A stretch of DNA of 64,000 nt from Sutterella massiliensis (GTDB taxonomy: Bacteria > Pseudomonadota > Gammaproteobacteria > Burkholderiales > Burkholderiaceae_F): contig NZ_JACJJC010000003.1 of the NCBI RefSeq assembly GCF_016899755.1, forward strand, positions 1 to 64,000, in the 5' to 3' direction. Shown in pieces: positions 62,569 through 64,000 of the stretch. The position numbers were made by a program, and so were the translations under genes. The notes beneath the pieces are model-generated. The model was not told where the DNA came from. It made no database searches and worked only from the letters and a program-made list of their open reading frames with translations. Numbering within the stretch: position 1 is the stretch's first letter; every line of letters starts with the position of its first letter.

Positions 62569-64000
62569 TCAGCGGGAGAGGAGCTCGGCGAGGATACGCT
62601 CTTCAAGCGCGGCGACCTTCGGATCCGTCAGGCGGCGCGGCTGCGGCATCTCGAGATCAAACGATGCGGCGATTGTGCCCTCGGCCATCACCGCGATGCG
62701 GTCGGCCATGGCGACAGCTTCGCGCACGTCGTGCGTGATCATGAGTACCGTCATGCGGGTCGAAGCAAAGATGCGGATGCTTTCGCGCTGCAATTCGGAA
62801 CGCGTGATGGCGTCGAGCGCGCCGAAGGGCTCGTCCATGAGGAGCAGCTTGGGCGAACGAGCCAAAGCACGCGCAAAGCCCACGCGCTGCTGCTGCCCGC
62901 CCGACAAATTCTGCGGATAATCCTCCGCGCGAGCAAGAAGCCCCACAAGTGCGAGCACTTCGTCAACACGTGCGTCGGCTTGCGAGACGGGCTCGCCCAG
63001 GAGCGCCAAGCGCACGTTTTCGCGTACGGTCTTCCAGGGCAGCAGCGTCGGCGCTTGGAAGACCATGCCGAGGAGCGGTCGCTTCCCGCTCGAGAAGGTC
63101 ACGCGTCCGCCCGAAGCGGGAAGAAGTCCCGCAATGACCTTCAAAAGCGTCGTCTTGCCGCACCCCGAGCGCCCCAAGAGCGCCGTGATCGTGCCCGGGC
63201 GCAGCGCGAGCGAAAGACCGTCGATCGTCGGCCGCTCGACAATGCCCTGCGCATCGGGGTAGCCCGCGCGCAGGCGGGCAATATCGATGCCGGGCAGCTG
63301 CGCATCATCGGCCGTCGCGCGTCGAAGATCCGCCGCAGACGTTGACGCTGCCTTCGAAGTAACCGGCTTGCCCGCTTTCCTGCTTCGCCCCGGCAGGAAC
63401 CGCTCGAGTACACGGCGAAAGAGTGCGTCGCAGGCGACCCCAAGCACAGCAATCGAAAGGATCCCGACCATCACGATATCGGTCTTCGCCAGCATCGAAG
63501 CGTCTTCAATGAGGTAGCCCAAGCCCGAAGCGGCCGCGATGAGTTCGGCGCCGACGAGCGCGCGCCACGCGTAGCCGAAGCCGAGCCGCAGCCCCGTCAA
63601 AATGCCGGGTGCGGCCCCGGGAAGCAGTACATGCCGAATCCGCTCGGCGCTCGAGAGACCGAGAATCCGCGCGAGCGACGCATACGAGCGGTCGGTCGAA
63701 CGAAGTGCATCAAAGCTCGAGAGGTAAATCGGGAAAAAGCTCGCGAGGATCACAATGGCGAGCTTGGGCGCTTCGTCGATGCCGAGCCACAGAATGAGAA
63801 GCGGCACGAGCGACAACGGCGGCACGACGCGCAGCGCCTCAAAAACGAGCGACGCGGCCCGCTCGGCGCGCGGCAGCGCATGAAACAGAAAAGCGCAAGC
63901 CAGCGCAAGCGTGGACGAAATCAAAAATCCCGCGAAGACGCGCGCCAAGGACGTCGCCGCATGCTCGAAGAGTTCGCCCGAAGCGAGAAGCTGCCAGGCA
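62569..64000 (-). CDS. Fused ABC permease-ATPase, sulfonate/nitrate type (5' partial)
   Basis: One continuous frame runs past the right edge. The N-terminal part is a BPD-type permease: ALRVVPPLSLVPLLILWLGI, the EAA-like loop ARILGLSSAERIRHVLLPGA and GFGYAWRALVGAELIAA. A linker of about 50 residues follows, then a full SsuB-like ATPase: Walker A GRSGCGKTTLLK, the Q-loop FQAPTLLPWKT, signature LSGGQQQRVG, Walker B LLLMDEPFGALD and the switch His THDVREA. In related importers these are separate subunits. No stop or frameshift interrupts the join, so the fusion looks real. Confidence 0.88.
   Translation of the reverse strand, partial: AWQLLASGELFEHAATSLARVFAGFLISSTLALACAFLFHALPRAERAASLVFEALRVVPPLSLVPLLILWLGIDEAPKLAIVILASFFPIYLSSFDALRSTDRSYASLARILGLSSAERIRHVLLPGAAPGILTGLRLGFGYAWRALVGAELIAAASGLGYLIEDASMLAKTDIVMVGILSIAVLGVACDALFRRVLERFLPGRSRKAGKPVTSKAASTSAADLRRATADDAQLPGIDIARLRAGYPDAQGIVERPTIDGLSLALRPGTITALLGRSGCGKTTLLKVIAGLLPASGGRVTFSSGKRPLLGMVFQAPTLLPWKTVRENVRLALLGEPVSQADARVDEVLALVGLLARAEDYPQNLSGGQQQRVGFARALARSPKLLLMDEPFGALDAITRSELQRESIRIFASTRMTVLMITHDVREAVAMADRIAVMAEGTIAASFDLEMPQPRRLTDPKVAALEERILAELLSR

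Overview
The window looks like part of the chromosome of a host-associated, largely anaerobic betaproteobacterium, most plausibly of the Sutterellaceae (Sutterella/Parasutterella group). This rests on the assT-dsbL-dsbI aryl-sulfate sulfotransferase cluster, an Fnr regulator with four conserved cysteines next to oxygen-independent hemN, an H-NS-like protein, and a conjugative element inserted beside a tRNA remnant. The taxonomic call is inference; no 16S gene is present.

Region 1 (1 to about 33365) is one end of an integrated conjugative element. It ends in a 3' tRNA fragment (33341-33365) that looks like an attachment site. At its left edge is the C-terminus of a probable type ISP restriction enzyme. 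A minus-strand module (396-8332) carries maintenance and replication functions: a Rha-like protein, MobC, ParB, ParA, a DnaC-like loader, a gene-O-like initiator and a LexA/CI-fold repressor. A plus-strand operon (8607-23452) encodes AlpA, TrbM and a VirB2-VirB11/VirD4 type IV secretion system. Next come an AlbA_2 regulator with its own repeat-rich promoter, SSB, a very large ArdC-like protein, topoisomerase III, a MOB relaxase and a ribbon-helix-helix/PIN toxin-antitoxin pair. An antitoxin relic with an in-frame stop codon lies antisense at the virB8-virB9 junction.

Region 2 (33366-45060) holds a NUDIX hydrolase, a DadA-like oxidase, Nnr, three copies of a terminator-ended structured RNA (37455-38393) between nnr and an hns-like gene, a glycerophosphodiesterase, a LysR regulator, and assT divergent from dsbL-dsbI.

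Region 3 (45134-64000) is housekeeping: fnr with hemN and an FNR-type site, alaS-tusA, an EamA exporter, twin tRNA-Arg(ACG) genes, a P-loop kinase, thyA-folA beside an AT-rich gap with DnaA-box-like sequences, cstA, a DUF1178 gene, tRNA-Ser(GGA), an unknown gene pair, and a sulfonate/nitrate-type ABC importer whose permease and ATPase are fused. The fused gene runs off the right edge.

The most notable observations are the three RNA copies, whose main stem shows a compensatory base-pair change; the four tandem copies of an unassigned domain in the ArdC-like protein; and the decayed antitoxin that forces a new start on virB9.
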